A stretch of DNA of 49,777 nt from an uncultured Dokdonia sp. (GCA_938002835.1 CALKZS010000053.1:1-49777), one strand, 5' to 3'. Shown: positions 7,930-16,478, counted from the first letter of the stretch. The notes: generated by a model not told the origin, from the letters alone. A program made the numbers and translations.

Positions 7930-7937
7930 TATATTTG
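7930..7937 (+). promoter_or_regulatory. -7 box upstream of exbB
   Basis: TATATTTG fits TAnnTTTG exactly. No clear TTTG is found at the expected -33 position, so only the -7 element is claimed. The leader to ATG 8003 would be about 60 nt. Confidence 0.5.
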
Positions 7938-8002
7938 TTACACATAACCTATTAATTACTATATTTAACCCTTTATTAATTTAAATTTTAAGACCAAGAG
8001 CA

Positions 8003-8800
8003 ATGAAAAAATTATTCTCTATTATGGCAATTGCCGCTGTTGTAGTATTAAGTACATTTACAGCAAATGCCAGAAACACACAAAATACCCTTCCAACTCA
8101 GATACAACAGATTGTTGCAAATGTAGAAGCGGGTTCATCTTTTCAAGACGAGGCAGAACCACAAGAAGAACTTTCTTTTACACAAGATTTAAAAAGACGT
8201 TTTATAGAAGGAGGTCCTGGATTTATGGGAATAGTTCTTTTATGTTTGATTTTAGGTCTTGCAATCGCCATTGAGCGTATTATATACTTAAATCTTGCAA
8301 CTACAAATACTAAAAAGCTCGCTCAAAATGTTGAGGATGCTCTTAATAGTGGTGGTGTAGAAGCTGCTAAAGAAGTATGTCGTAATACAAAAGGACCTGT
8401 TGCTTCTATTTATTATCAAGGTCTTGATCGTGTAGATGAAGGTATAGATGCTGCTGAAAAAGCTGTAGTATCATACGGAGGTGTCCAAATGGGACAACTT
8501 GAGAAAAATGTTTCTTGGTTATCATTATTTATTGCGCTTGCTCCTATGCTTGGGTTTATGGGTACTGTAATCGGGATGATTCAAGCCTTTGATAGAATTG
8601 AAGCTGCAGGAGATATGAATCCAGCACTTGTTGCAGGGGGTATTAAAGTAGCACTTCTTACTACAGTATTTGGACTTATCGTAGCTATTATACTTCAGAT
8701 ATTTTATAACTACATTATTTCAAAAATCGATAGTATCGTTAATGATATGGAAGATGCATCTATCACATTGATGGACTTGCTTGTTCGTTACAAGCGATAA
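8003..8800 (+). CDS. exbB: MotA/TolQ/ExbB proton channel family protein
   Basis: The 265-residue protein begins with a signal-like hydrophobic segment (MKKLFSIMAIAAVVVLSTFTANA) followed by a polar stretch. TM helices follow at about 75-95 (GIVLLCLILGLAIAIERIIY) and in the C-terminal half (WLSLFIALAPMLGFMGTVIGMI and GIKVALLTTVFGLIVAIIL). LGFMGTVIGMI is the conserved TM2 signature of ExbB/TolQ. With ExbD it forms an inner-membrane proton channel that energises TonB-dependent outer-membrane transport or TolA-like functions. The extra N-terminal leader is longer than in E. coli ExbB, which I regard as usual for Bacteroidetes. It is first in a four-gene run. Confidence 0.93.
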   Translation: MKKLFSIMAIAAVVVLSTFTANARNTQNTLPTQIQQIVANVEAGSSFQDEAEPQEELSFTQDLKRRFIEGGPGFMGIVLLCLILGLAIAIERIIYLNLATTNTKKLAQNVEDALNSGGVEAAKEVCRNTKGPVASIYYQGLDRVDEGIDAAEKAVVSYGGVQMGQLEKNVSWLSLFIALAPMLGFMGTVIGMIQAFDRIEAAGDMNPALVAGGIKVALLTTVFGLIVAIILQIFYNYIISKIDSIVNDMEDASITLMDLLVRYKR

Positions 8801-8833
8801 TAAAGTAGTTATTAATTAAGACAATATAATAAT

Positions 8834-9265
8834 ATGGCCTTACATAAAATTTTAAAAATAGTTGTCGCCCTCATTGGAGTTGTAGGTTTAATACTTGCAG
8901 GTATGATTTGGGCAGAGAACGATGCCATTAAAGTTGGAGAATCGCAAGGACTTGTAGATGCTATGATGACTATTACTTGGATAGTAGTAATAATAGCAAT
9001 AGTTCTTGTAGTCATCTTTGTACTAAAGGGATTGTTTTCTGGAAATGCAAAGAACACACTTATTGGTATAGGGGCATTTGTATTTGTACTTGCTATTTCT
9101 TACATCACAGCTAGTGGTGAAGAAACAGTTCTTAAAGATGGAGATATTCTATCTGAAACAGGAGCAAAAATGGTGAGCGCAGGTATAACTGCATTTTTTA
9201 TACTAGCAGCTGTTGCAATCATTTTAATGGTTGGATCAGGAGCAAAGAAAATTCTAACAAAATAA
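8834..9265 (+). CDS. Four-helix membrane protein of the ExbB/ExbD cluster
   Basis: The 143-residue protein has four predicted TM helices, at about residues 7-27, 44-68, 76-93 and 113-135. Short charged loops join them (IWAENDAIKVGESQG and SGEETVLKDGDILSETG). I recognise no family. It sits 33 bp after exbB and 3 bp before exbD, and a similar small membrane protein sits in this position in other Flavobacteriia as I recall. Location alone suggests an accessory subunit or assembly factor of the ExbBD complex; this is inference. No catalytic motif is visible. Confidence 0.75.
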   Translation: MALHKILKIVVALIGVVGLILAGMIWAENDAIKVGESQGLVDAMMTITWIVVIIAIVLVVIFVLKGLFSGNAKNTLIGIGAFVFVLAISYITASGEETVLKDGDILSETGAKMVSAGITAFFILAAVAIILMVGSGAKKILTK

Positions 9266-9268
9266 ATT

Positions 9269-9886
9269 ATGGCTAGGAGATCAGCACCAGAAATAAACGC
9301 AGGATCTATGGCAGATATCGCGTTCTTACTCTTAATTTTTTTCTTAGTAACAACTACTATTGAAAAAGATAGAGGTTTAGTTCGTGCATTACCGCCAGAC
9401 CAACCTCTAGACGACGTGAAACCTCCTGTCATAAAAGAGAAAAACCTTTTTGTTATTATCGTTAATAATAATGGAGAGCTTCTAGTAGAAGATAAGCCTA
9501 TGGAGATGAAAGATCTTCAGCCAGCGGCTATAGAATTCTTAGATAATGGAGGTTTTCCAAATGGACAAGAAGGGTATTGTAACTACTGTCAAGGTAAAAG
9601 AGATCCAAAATCTTCTGATAACCCAGACAAGGCTATTATAACTGTAAAAAGTTTACGTGAGTCTTCTTACGAATCTTTTGTTACAGTCCAGAATGAGCTT
9701 GTAGGAGCATATAATTTCTTACGTGATAGAGAATCTATGCGATTATACGGTTGGAAATTTACCGAGGTAAGTGCAAAGATAGAAGAAGGTACTTTTAAAG
9801 GTAACGAAGAGGATACAAAAGAAAAGATCAAAGTTATAAAATCAATGTATCCTCAGAAACTTTCTGAAATAGATCCAAAACAGTAA
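9269..9886 (+). CDS. exbD: Biopolymer transport protein ExbD/TolR (first copy)
   Basis: The 205-residue protein has the ExbD layout: short cytoplasmic N-terminus, one TM helix with the proton-carrying Asp (MADIAFLLLIFFLVTTTI, Asp about residue 16), then a periplasmic domain. It is longer than typical ExbD (about 140) and carries an inserted loop with two cysteines spaced CNYC (about residues 109-112), which might form a disulfide or bind metal. It starts 3 bp after the four-TM protein and is followed 15 bp later by a second ExbD, suggesting a mixed ExbD1/ExbD2 heteromer with ExbB. Confidence 0.9.
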   Translation: MARRSAPEINAGSMADIAFLLLIFFLVTTTIEKDRGLVRALPPDQPLDDVKPPVIKEKNLFVIIVNNNGELLVEDKPMEMKDLQPAAIEFLDNGGFPNGQEGYCNYCQGKRDPKSSDNPDKAIITVKSLRESSYESFVTVQNELVGAYNFLRDRESMRLYGWKFTEVSAKIEEGTFKGNEEDTKEKIKVIKSMYPQKLSEIDPKQ

Positions 9887-9901
9887 TAAAAATAAAAGAA
9901 T

Positions 9902-10372
9902 ATGTCAAAATTTAGAAAAGATGGTGGGAAAGAACTACCTGCTATTAGTACAGCATCTCTTCCAGATATTGTATTTATGTTATTATTCTTCTTTATGGTT
10001 GCTACTGTTTTACGTAAAAATGATGTGAAAGTAGCACAAATTTTACCTTCTGCAGATCAAACTGAGAAGCTTAAAAAAGATCGAACTGTATATATCTATG
10101 CTGGTAAGCCAGGAGAGGGATACAAGCAGTTTGGAACTGAAGGGAAAATTCAGATTGGAGATAAGTTTGTAAATGTAAATGAAGTACAAACTGCAATTCT
10201 AGAAGAACGTGAAAAACTTAGAGACGAGTTAAAAGATTATGTAATGGTAGCTTTTAAAGTCGATAAAGAAACTAACTCTGGTCTTGTATATGATGTTAAG
10301 CAGGAACTGCGTCAAGCAAACTTGCTTAAAGTAATTTATATTACTACTCAAACAGATGATGTTGTAAAATAG
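9902..10372 (+). CDS. exbD: Biopolymer transport protein ExbD/TolR (second copy)
   Basis: The 156-residue protein has the same topology as its neighbour: N-terminal TM with the key Asp (SLPDIVFMLLFFFMVATVL) and a periplasmic domain. It lacks the CNYC insert of the upstream copy. Paired, diverged exbD genes behind one exbB are common in Bacteroidetes and point to an asymmetrical complex. A terminator follows within 20 bp, closing the operon. Confidence 0.9.
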   Translation: MSKFRKDGGKELPAISTASLPDIVFMLLFFFMVATVLRKNDVKVAQILPSADQTEKLKKDRTVYIYAGKPGEGYKQFGTEGKIQIGDKFVNVNEVQTAILEEREKLRDELKDYVMVAFKVDKETNSGLVYDVKQELRQANLLKVIYITTQTDDVVK

Positions 10373-10391
10373 AGATTATCATAATTAATAT

Positions 10392-10428
10392 AAAAAACGT
10401 CTTAGTAATAAAACTAAGGCGTTTTTTT
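10392..10428 (+). terminator. Terminator of the exbB operon
   Basis: AAAAAACGTCTTAG pairs with CTAAGGCGTTTTTT (one G-T pair) around an A-rich loop, 20 bp past the second exbD stop, and ends in seven Ts. Confidence 0.85.
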
Positions 10429-10455
10429 ATGCTATATATCAATAGGTATTCGTTG

Positions 10456-10463
10456 TATATTTG
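10456..10463 (+). promoter_or_regulatory. -7 box of the PorT-like gene
   Basis: TATATTTG lies 18 bp before the GTG start at 10482 and directly behind the upstream terminator. No clear -33 TTTG. Confidence 0.5.
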
Positions 10464-10481
10464 TTTTTAAACTTATAATAA

Positions 10482-11180
10482 GTGTCTAAAATATTTCTCA
10501 TCACTTTGTGTCTATTGCCTTTTGCTTTATATGCTCAAGAGCTGGAAGATAATGATCTTAAAAGCATAGATTCTTTATACAGAGAAGATCAGTTTTATAT
10601 AGGTCTTTCTTTTAACTTACTTACTAATAAACCAGATAGCTTTACTCAAAATGGGTTGAGTGCTGGTTTACAATTAGGTTTTATACGTGATTTTCCCATA
10701 AATAAAAGGCGTAATAAAGCAATAGGAGTAGGATTAGGACTAGCTGTAGATACTTACAATCAAAATCTTTTTATAGACAAGCTAGACGATGGTTCTCTAG
10801 GATATTCTATATTAGATGATAATGCTGGAGAAGATGTTAATAGATTTACGGTATATAGTTTAGAGTTTCCCTTAGAATATCGATGGCGTACATCTACTCC
10901 GGAAAAGTATGCTTTCTGGCGTATATATGCAGGTGTAAAAGTAGGATATATATTGTCTTTTAACACCACTTTTGAAGACAGTGAAGGTAATGTTTCAGTA
11001 AAAGATCTTTCGGCTATTAATAGATTGCAATATGGCCCTAGCTTATCTTTTGGATATTCAAGTTTTAATTTCCAGGCGTATTATAGTATGAATTCTATTT
11101 TTAATGAGAATGCTACTATAGAAAATGAAACAGTTGATTTGCAAGTACTACGTTTAGGAATTATATTTTACTTTTTATAA
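10482..11180 (+). CDS. Outer-membrane beta-barrel protein, PorT-like
   Basis: The 232-residue protein starts at GTG and has a signal peptide ending FALYAQE. The mature protein alternates amphipathic strands (FYIGLSFNLLTNK, GLSAGLQLGFIRDFPI, YSLEFPLEYRWRT, FWRIYAGVKVGYIL). It ends in an aromatic C-terminus (LRLGIIFYFL), as outer-membrane barrels do. Size and pattern fit the PorT/porin family of Bacteroidetes, whose founding member is needed for the type IX secretion system. I cannot tell PorT from a generic 8-strand barrel without a search, so no symbol is given. It has its own promoter after the ExbB operon. Confidence 0.7.
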   Translation: MSKIFLITLCLLPFALYAQELEDNDLKSIDSLYREDQFYIGLSFNLLTNKPDSFTQNGLSAGLQLGFIRDFPINKRRNKAIGVGLGLAVDTYNQNLFIDKLDDGSLGYSILDDNAGEDVNRFTVYSLEFPLEYRWRTSTPEKYAFWRIYAGVKVGYILSFNTTFEDSEGNVSVKDLSAINRLQYGPSLSFGYSSFNFQAYYSMNSIFNENATIENETVDLQVLRLGIIFYFL

Positions 11181-11224
11181 TATTCTTTTTTAGAAACGAT
11201 TTTGAGCATATTAATCTCAGTGTT

Positions 11225-11830
11225 TTATAGCCAATAAGTGTATACAAGTATTTGTGGTACAGATCCTATGAGAAAGCCTATAATGAGTTCAGGGGTAGTA
11301 TGAGCTTTTATATCTAATCTTGAAGTTGCAGTTGCACCACAAGCAAAAATCGAAAAGGCTATCCAGATGAGTAGGTTAATCCCAAAATGCAAACTTAAAC
11401 CTATAATAAATACTGTAACGCCAGCAAGTCCCATCATATGTAAGCTTGCTTTAAATTTTAATATAGCAAGTAAAAAAGCAGCTACTGTAGCACCTAAAAT
11501 CCCTACAAAGAAAAAATATACTTCTGGAATATCATAACCATCAAAAATCATTTTAATTAACAAGAATGTAAAACCAGCAGAAAGAACTAAAGGCCATTTG
11601 CGCTGCCTAACATCTTTGAGATGAATAGTTTCGACAAGCTGTAAATTTTTAAGCATATAAAAACTTAATATAGGTATAACGACAGTCATAATTACTGTCG
11701 CAAAGAGTTTAGAATATATAAACTCTGTATTAAAAAATCGAGGCGAAATATAGAAATAAAATGATACCGCCAGAATAGGCATAAAAAGCGGATGAAAAAT
11801 ATAAGAAAAACTACGTATAAAGGCTTTCAT
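11225..11830 (-). CDS. PAP2-like integral membrane protein
   Basis: The 201-residue protein is hydrophobic with about six TM helices. Its C-terminal half contains KASLHMMGLAG and TSRLDIKAHTTPELIIGF, which resemble the second and third phosphatase motifs of PAP2 enzymes (PSGH and SR....H....D). The first His-bearing motif and the final Asp are altered (Glu instead of Asp). It may be a degenerate or divergent lipid phosphatase. Its ATG overlaps the rpoN stop by one base (TAATG), so the two are translationally coupled. Substrate unknown. Confidence 0.65.
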   Translation of the reverse strand: MKAFIRSFSYIFHPLFMPILAVSFYFYISPRFFNTEFIYSKLFATVIMTVVIPILSFYMLKNLQLVETIHLKDVRQRKWPLVLSAGFTFLLIKMIFDGYDIPEVYFFFVGILGATVAAFLLAILKFKASLHMMGLAGVTVFIIGLSLHFGINLLIWIAFSIFACGATATSRLDIKAHTTPELIIGFLIGSVPQILVYTYWL

Positions 11831-13275
11831 TATATTTCTTTACGTAAACGAGCAACAGGAAGATCTAGCTGTTCTCTATATTTTGCAACTGTTCTACGTG
11901 CAATAGGATATCCTTTTTCTTTGAGTAGTTTTGCAAGTTTTTCGTCTGTTAGTGGTTTTTTCTTGTTTTCTTCTTGAATAACTGTTTCAAGAATTTTCTT
12001 TATTTCTCTTGTAGAAACCTCTTCACCTTGATCATTGGTCATACTTTCAGAGAAAAACTCTTTAATTAACTTAGTTCCGTATGGAGTGTCTACATATTTG
12101 CTATTTGCAACACGAGAGACGGTAGATACATCCATACCTATTTCTTCGGCAATATCTTTTAAAATCATAGGTCTCAATGTGCGTTCATCTCCAGTAAGAA
12201 AGAATTCTTTCTGGTAGTTCATAATAGAACTCATTGTGACAAATAAAGTTTGCTGGCGCTGAATAATAGCTTCGATAAACCATTTTGCAGCATCTAATTT
12301 TTGCTTAATGAAGATAACAGCATCTTTCTGAGATTTTGTACGCTCTTTAGATTCCTTATACCCTTTAAGCATATTGCTATAGTCACGAGAGATTTTTAAT
12401 TCTGGTGCATTACGACCATTAAGGGATAGTTCTAATTGTCCGTCTATGATACGTATGGTAAAGTCTGGTACAACGTGCTCTACTATTTTTGTATTACTAG
12501 AATAAGAACCACCTGGTCTTGGGTTAAGATGTTCAATTTCATTAATAGCCTCCTTAAGTTCATTTTCGGTAATATGAAACTTAGCCATTAATTTTTTATA
12601 GTGCTTTTTAGAAAAATGGTCAAAAGACTTTTCTAAGATATTCATTGCGAGCGATACAGATTTTGTAGCTTGTTTTTTGTCAAGTTGTAATACTAGACAT
12701 TCTTGTAAATTTCGGGCCCCCACACCAGCGGGATCAAGATCTTGTACTTTGAAGAGCATTCCTTCTATAACGTCCTCTGTCGTATATACATTTTGAGTAA
12801 AAGCGAGATCATCCATAAGATCTACTAGAGATCTCCGTAAGTAACCAGCCTCATCTAGAGATCCTATAATAAACTCAGCTATCTCACGCTGCTCTGGACT
12901 TAAACGTACGGTGTTAAGTTGCGTTTTGAGATATTGATTAAAGGAAGTGCCAGAGGCATAGGGAACTTGCTTATCTTCATCATCTACGCTATAATTATTT
13001 GCGCTTAGTCTATATTCTGGAATTTCATCATCACTTAGATATTCATCTACATTAATTTCAGACTCTGGCGCTTCATCATAATCATCTGTATTGCTAAACT
13101 CTTCAAACTCATCTTTAACTTCATCTTTACCACTATCTAGGGCAGGATTTTCTTCTAGCTCCTGCTTTACTTTTTGCTCAAAGGCTTGCGTAGGGAGTTG
13201 TATAAGCTTCATCAACTGTATTTGCTGAGGAGATAGCTTTTGCGAAAGTTTAAAATTAAGTTGTTGTTTTAACAT
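11830..13275 (-). CDS. rpoN: RNA polymerase sigma-54 factor
   Basis: The start is ATG 13275 (MLKQQLNFKLSQKLSPQQIQLMKLIQLP). A TTG upstream at 13299 would add eight unlikely residues. The 481-residue protein has the Gln-rich activator-interacting region I, an acidic region II (about 50-105), the core-binding domain, and the C-terminal RpoN box ARRTVAKYR near residue 460. Sigma-54 directs transcription that depends on AAA+ enhancer-binding proteins; none is encoded in this window. I found no convincing -24/-12 promoter here. The downstream PAP2-like gene overlaps by one base. Confidence 0.97.
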   Translation of the reverse strand: MLKQQLNFKLSQKLSPQQIQLMKLIQLPTQAFEQKVKQELEENPALDSGKDEVKDEFEEFSNTDDYDEAPESEINVDEYLSDDEIPEYRLSANNYSVDDEDKQVPYASGTSFNQYLKTQLNTVRLSPEQREIAEFIIGSLDEAGYLRRSLVDLMDDLAFTQNVYTTEDVIEGMLFKVQDLDPAGVGARNLQECLVLQLDKKQATKSVSLAMNILEKSFDHFSKKHYKKLMAKFHITENELKEAINEIEHLNPRPGGSYSSNTKIVEHVVPDFTIRIIDGQLELSLNGRNAPELKISRDYSNMLKGYKESKERTKSQKDAVIFIKQKLDAAKWFIEAIIQRQQTLFVTMSSIMNYQKEFFLTGDERTLRPMILKDIAEEIGMDVSTVSRVANSKYVDTPYGTKLIKEFFSESMTNDQGEEVSTREIKKILETVIQEENKKKPLTDEKLAKLLKEKGYPIARRTVAKYREQLDLPVARLRKEI

Positions 13276-13453
13276 AAAAACGAAGTTACAAAAAAGCAAT
13301 AAATGATAATACTAAGAGATTGATTAAAACGCACACCTCTTTAATAGATTCTAAAGTATAGTTAGATGCTATAAAATTATTCATAAAGAACACTAAATGA
13401 GGTTTTTTAAGATACTTAATAATATTAATATGCTTTTTTAAAAAGACATAGTG

Positions 13454-14272
13454 TTATAAATTTTTCACTACTTTTCTTATAGCTACGAGATTACTCAATA
13501 GTCTTTCTAAATGTGCTAAGTCTAGCATATTTGCACCGTCACTTTTTGCAGTTGCAGGGTCAAAATGAGTTTCTATAAAAAGGCCGTCTACATTATTTAC
13601 AATACCTGCGCGAGCAATAGTTTCGATCATTTCTGGTCTTCCGCCAGTGACGCCACTAGATTGATTAGGTTGTTGTAATGAATGTGTGACATCGAGTACG
13701 GTAGGGGCATAGGCTCTCATTGTAGGGATTCCTCTAAAATCTACTATCATATCTTGATACCCAAACATTGTCCCACGATCTGTAATCCAAGCATTTTTAT
13801 TGTCGCTTTCGTGCACTTTTTTTACGGCGTGTTGCATTGCCTCTGGAGACATAAATTGTCCTTTTTTTAGATTTACAACCTTTCCAGTTTTTGCAGCAGC
13901 AACGACAAGTGCAGTTTGGCGTACTAAAAAAGCGGGTATTTGTAATATATCTACATATTGTGCTGCAAGCTCTGCATCAGAAACTTCGTGTATATCTGTA
14001 ACGGTAGGAACATCAAATTTTTCAGATATTTTAGCTAGAATTTCTAAAGCCTTTTCATCACCTATACCTGTAAAACTATCTAAGCGACTACGATTTGCCT
14101 TTCTAAAGCTACCTTTAAAAACATAAGGAATTTCTAATTTATTAGTTATTGAGACTACTTTTTCGGCAATGCGATAGGCCATTTCTTCACCTTCGATAGC
14201 GCAAGGCCCGCAAAGTAAAAAGAAATTATTTGCGTTAGTATGCTTGATTTTTGGAATGCTAGATAGTGTCAT
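13454..14272 (-). CDS. kdsA: 3-deoxy-8-phosphooctulonate synthase (KDO-8-P synthase)
   Basis: The 272-residue protein has FLLCGPCAIEGEE, YVFKGSFRKANRSR, GFIGT-like TGIGDEKAL, LKKGQFMSPEAM and the STGG-like SGVTGGRPEM segment of the DAHP/KDO synthase barrel. It condenses phosphoenolpyruvate with arabinose 5-phosphate to make KDO-8-P for lipopolysaccharide core. The length is normal. lpxK of the same pathway is encoded 4 kb away. A copy of the repeated palindrome, extended to 22 bp, lies about 17 bp upstream of the ATG and would form a hairpin in the leader if transcribed. Confidence 0.96.
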   Translation of the reverse strand: MTLSSIPKIKHTNANNFFLLCGPCAIEGEEMAYRIAEKVVSITNKLEIPYVFKGSFRKANRSRLDSFTGIGDEKALEILAKISEKFDVPTVTDIHEVSDAELAAQYVDILQIPAFLVRQTALVVAAAKTGKVVNLKKGQFMSPEAMQHAVKKVHESDNKNAWITDRGTMFGYQDMIVDFRGIPTMRAYAPTVLDVTHSLQQPNQSSGVTGGRPEMIETIARAGIVNNVDGLFIETHFDPATAKSDGANMLDLAHLERLLSNLVAIRKVVKNL

Positions 14273-14292
14273 AATATGATTGTTGTATGTAC

Positions 14293-14306
14293 GCTTTCGC
14301 GAAAGC
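14293..14306. repeat. Palindrome copy 2, upstream of kdsA
   Basis: Exact GCTTTCGCGAAAGC. Perfect symmetry extends four bases on each side (14289-14310, outer arms GTAC), the longest of the nine copies. It lies between kdsA and the flavin reductase gene. Confidence 0.9.
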
Positions 14307-14348
14307 GTACCCTAAAAAAACAAAGATACGCCTTATCCTACGTTTGTG

Positions 14349-14999
14349 TTATTTGTTGCGTATAGAAGTGATGGGGTGATCTGGTTTTGCATAAGAAAGT
14401 CTATCGAGAAGTTGCGGTTTTGAGTAGCTGTCTAAACCGTTTATAGTCACTCCCTTTGTGGCTTCTAGATTGATCCAACCATCATTTTCTAATGCACTTT
14501 CTGGTAGAAATACCTCATTTATAGCACCTACAATGAGCACAGTTCCATTTTCTTTAATCGCATATTCATTTACAAATTTGCAAGCAATTTTTATATGAGC
14601 TTGTGCTACAAATGGAGCTTTGCAGGAGTCTATATAATTTGCATCTAAACCTACAGCATCAAACTCTGAGATATGCTCATCATATCTGGCAGCGGTTTGA
14701 TGTGCGTTTTTGATAATATCTGTATGTATGTGATTTACAGTAAACTCTTTTGTCTGGTGTATATTCTTGTAGGTATGGCGTGGTACTGTTGTGGGGCGTG
14801 TAATAAAACCTATAAGAGAGGGATTGCTTCCTAAGTGTGTGACAGAGCTAAAAACAGCAAGATTTTCAATACCATCGGAGGAGATGGTACCTATTAAGTT
14901 GGCACTTTTATATCCAGTGACACTATTTATAAAATTTGCGCGATAGCGATTCTCCATCGCGTTAATGGCAGTCTTGTCAAAATGTAGTATCTTTTTCAT
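14349..14999 (-). CDS. Flavin reductase-like FMN-binding protein
   Basis: The 216-residue protein has RANFINSVTGYKSANLIGTIS, NLAVFSSVTHLGSNPSLIGF, TYKNIHQTKEFTVNHI and FVAQAHIKIACKF. This is the split-barrel flavin-reductase pattern (FMN-binding loop with SVTHLGSNP). Members reduce flavin with NAD(P)H or bind FMN; the exact substrate is not visible. Its ATG is only 19 bp from the ATG of the divergent methyltransferase. Confidence 0.85.
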   Translation of the reverse strand: MKKILHFDKTAINAMENRYRANFINSVTGYKSANLIGTISSDGIENLAVFSSVTHLGSNPSLIGFITRPTTVPRHTYKNIHQTKEFTVNHIHTDIIKNAHQTAARYDEHISEFDAVGLDANYIDSCKAPFVAQAHIKIACKFVNEYAIKENGTVLIVGAINEVFLPESALENDGWINLEATKGVTINGLDSYSKPQLLDRLSYAKPDHPITSIRNK

Positions 15000-15018
15000 C
15001 TATTCAAAAATACGGATA

Positions 15019-15822
15019 ATGAAAGAAGACTTAGATCTCTATTTTAAAACAAATAGAGAGACTTGGAATAAAAAAGTAGCTGTGCACTCAGCGAGTTCAT
15101 TTTATGATCTTCCTGGATTTATGTCTGGTAAAAGTTCGCTCAATGTATATGAATTAAAAGCGCTAGGTGATGTTTCTGGAAAGTCATTATTGCATTTGCA
15201 ATGTCATTTTGGTCAAGACACATTGAGTTGGTCTCGACTGGGGGCACATTGTACTGGTATTGATATAAGTGATGAGGCAATTGCACTTTCAAAAAAGCTT
15301 ACTAAAGATCTTAATCTCTCGGCACAATTTATATGCTGTAATGTATTAGATACTTCAAAATATATTGATGAGCAATTTGATATTGTATTTACAAGTTATG
15401 GAACCATAGGGTGGTTGCCAGATCTAAAACCCTGGGCAATAATGATTGCCGAACGTCTAAAGTCTGGTGGCTTTTTTTACATCATAGATTTTCATCCAAT
15501 CGTTTGGATGTTTGATTATACTACTGGAACTCCTTTAATGAAATACAGATATCATCAAAAAGAAGCTATTTATGATGAGTATAAAGGAACCTATGCAAAT
15601 GAGTCTTCTGATATCATAAGTAAAGAGTATGGATGGAATCACGGGATAGGAGCTATTATAACAGCTCTTGTAGAAGCGGGACTTCATATAGATTATCTAA
15701 ATGAATATGACGAAAGTCCGTATGATGTATTACCAGATCTTATACAAAATGAAAACGATCTTTATGTGACTAAAGATCGTTTGTATCCATTACTTTTTGA
15801 ACTAAAAGCGACTAAAGCTTAG
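15019..15822 (+). CDS. Class I SAM-dependent methyltransferase
   Basis: The start is ATG 15019 (MKEDLDLYFKTNRETWNKK), 267 residues. An in-frame ATG at 14965 would run into the divergent gene. Motif I is degenerate (LLHLQCHFGQDTLSWSRLGAHCTGIDISDEAI), with the acidic end of strand 2 (GIDIS) and motif IV (FDIVFTSYGTIGWL) present. Substrate unknown. Its stop overlaps the convergent msrA stop by 4 bp. The family assignment is firm; the role is not. Confidence 0.88.
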   Translation: MKEDLDLYFKTNRETWNKKVAVHSASSFYDLPGFMSGKSSLNVYELKALGDVSGKSLLHLQCHFGQDTLSWSRLGAHCTGIDISDEAIALSKKLTKDLNLSAQFICCNVLDTSKYIDEQFDIVFTSYGTIGWLPDLKPWAIMIAERLKSGGFFYIIDFHPIVWMFDYTTGTPLMKYRYHQKEAIYDEYKGTYANESSDIISKEYGWNHGIGAIITALVEAGLHIDYLNEYDESPYDVLPDLIQNENDLYVTKDRLYPLLFELKATKA

Positions 15823-16478
15823 TGTGCATTGTCTTTTAGTAATTCTGGAAATTTCTTTGCAAAACGTTTATATCTTGGGATAGAAACTCCTTGAATATAA
15901 GGATTATTAGGGTTGTTTTTTTCGTAATCCTGATGGTATGCCTCTGCAATCCAAAATTTTTGAAATGGGAGTACTTGAGTAACAATCTTGCCATTATAGG
16001 TAGATTTGTTAAGTTCTTCAATCTTTTTTTCTATAATCTCTTTCTCATTATCATTTTGATAAAATGCAATAGATCTATACTGTATTCCTGCATCTGGACC
16101 TTGTCTATTTGCTGTTGTTGGATCTTGCGAGCCAAAAAACACATCTACTAGTTGTTCAAAAGAAATCACTTCTGGATTATATATAACTTCTACAGCTTCT
16201 GCGTGTGTTGTTCTTCCGTAGCCTACTTGTTTGTAAGTTGGGTTTTCTTCTTTTCCTCCGCTATAACCGCTTATGGCTTCATCTACTCCTTTTACACTTT
16301 CAAAAATAGCTTCTACACACCAGAAACAACCACTAGCAAAGTAGGCTTTTTTCATTCCGTCTTTTTGAACAACTTCTATAGGATCTAACAGTGCTGTAGG
16401 TTCGGTAAGTGTTTTAGAGGTAAAATTATTACAGCCTGTGAGAATCATAAAGGCTGCGGCAAATGCTACAAATTTCAT
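15819..16478 (-). CDS. msrA: Peptide-methionine (S)-S-oxide reductase, lipoprotein form
   Basis: The 219-residue protein has an N-terminal lipobox (MILTGCNN, Cys about residue 16), then a linker, then the MsrA domain. The catalytic Cys is in ASGCFWCVEAIFE. GYSGGKEENPTYKQVGYGRTTHAEAV, QYRSIAFYQ and EAYHQDYE are also present. It reduces the S-epimer of oxidised methionine in proteins. The lipid anchor indicates an envelope location rather than the cytoplasm. It converges on the methyltransferase, the two stop codons sharing 4 bp, so neither gene has room for its own terminator between them. Confidence 0.95.
   Translation of the reverse strand: MKFVAFAAAFMILTGCNNFTSKTLTEPTALLDPIEVVQKDGMKKAYFASGCFWCVEAIFESVKGVDEAISGYSGGKEENPTYKQVGYGRTTHAEAVEVIYNPEVISFEQLVDVFFGSQDPTTANRQGPDAGIQYRSIAFYQNDNEKEIIEKKIEELNKSTYNGKIVTQVLPFQKFWIAEAYHQDYEKNNPNNPYIQGVSIPRYKRFAKKFPELLKDNAH

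Noticed and set aside
13243-13257. Near-copy of the palindrome (CTTTTGCGAAAG) in the rpoN start region
   Set aside because: The core differs and it encodes the conserved LSQKL sequence of sigma-54; ordinary coding explains it.
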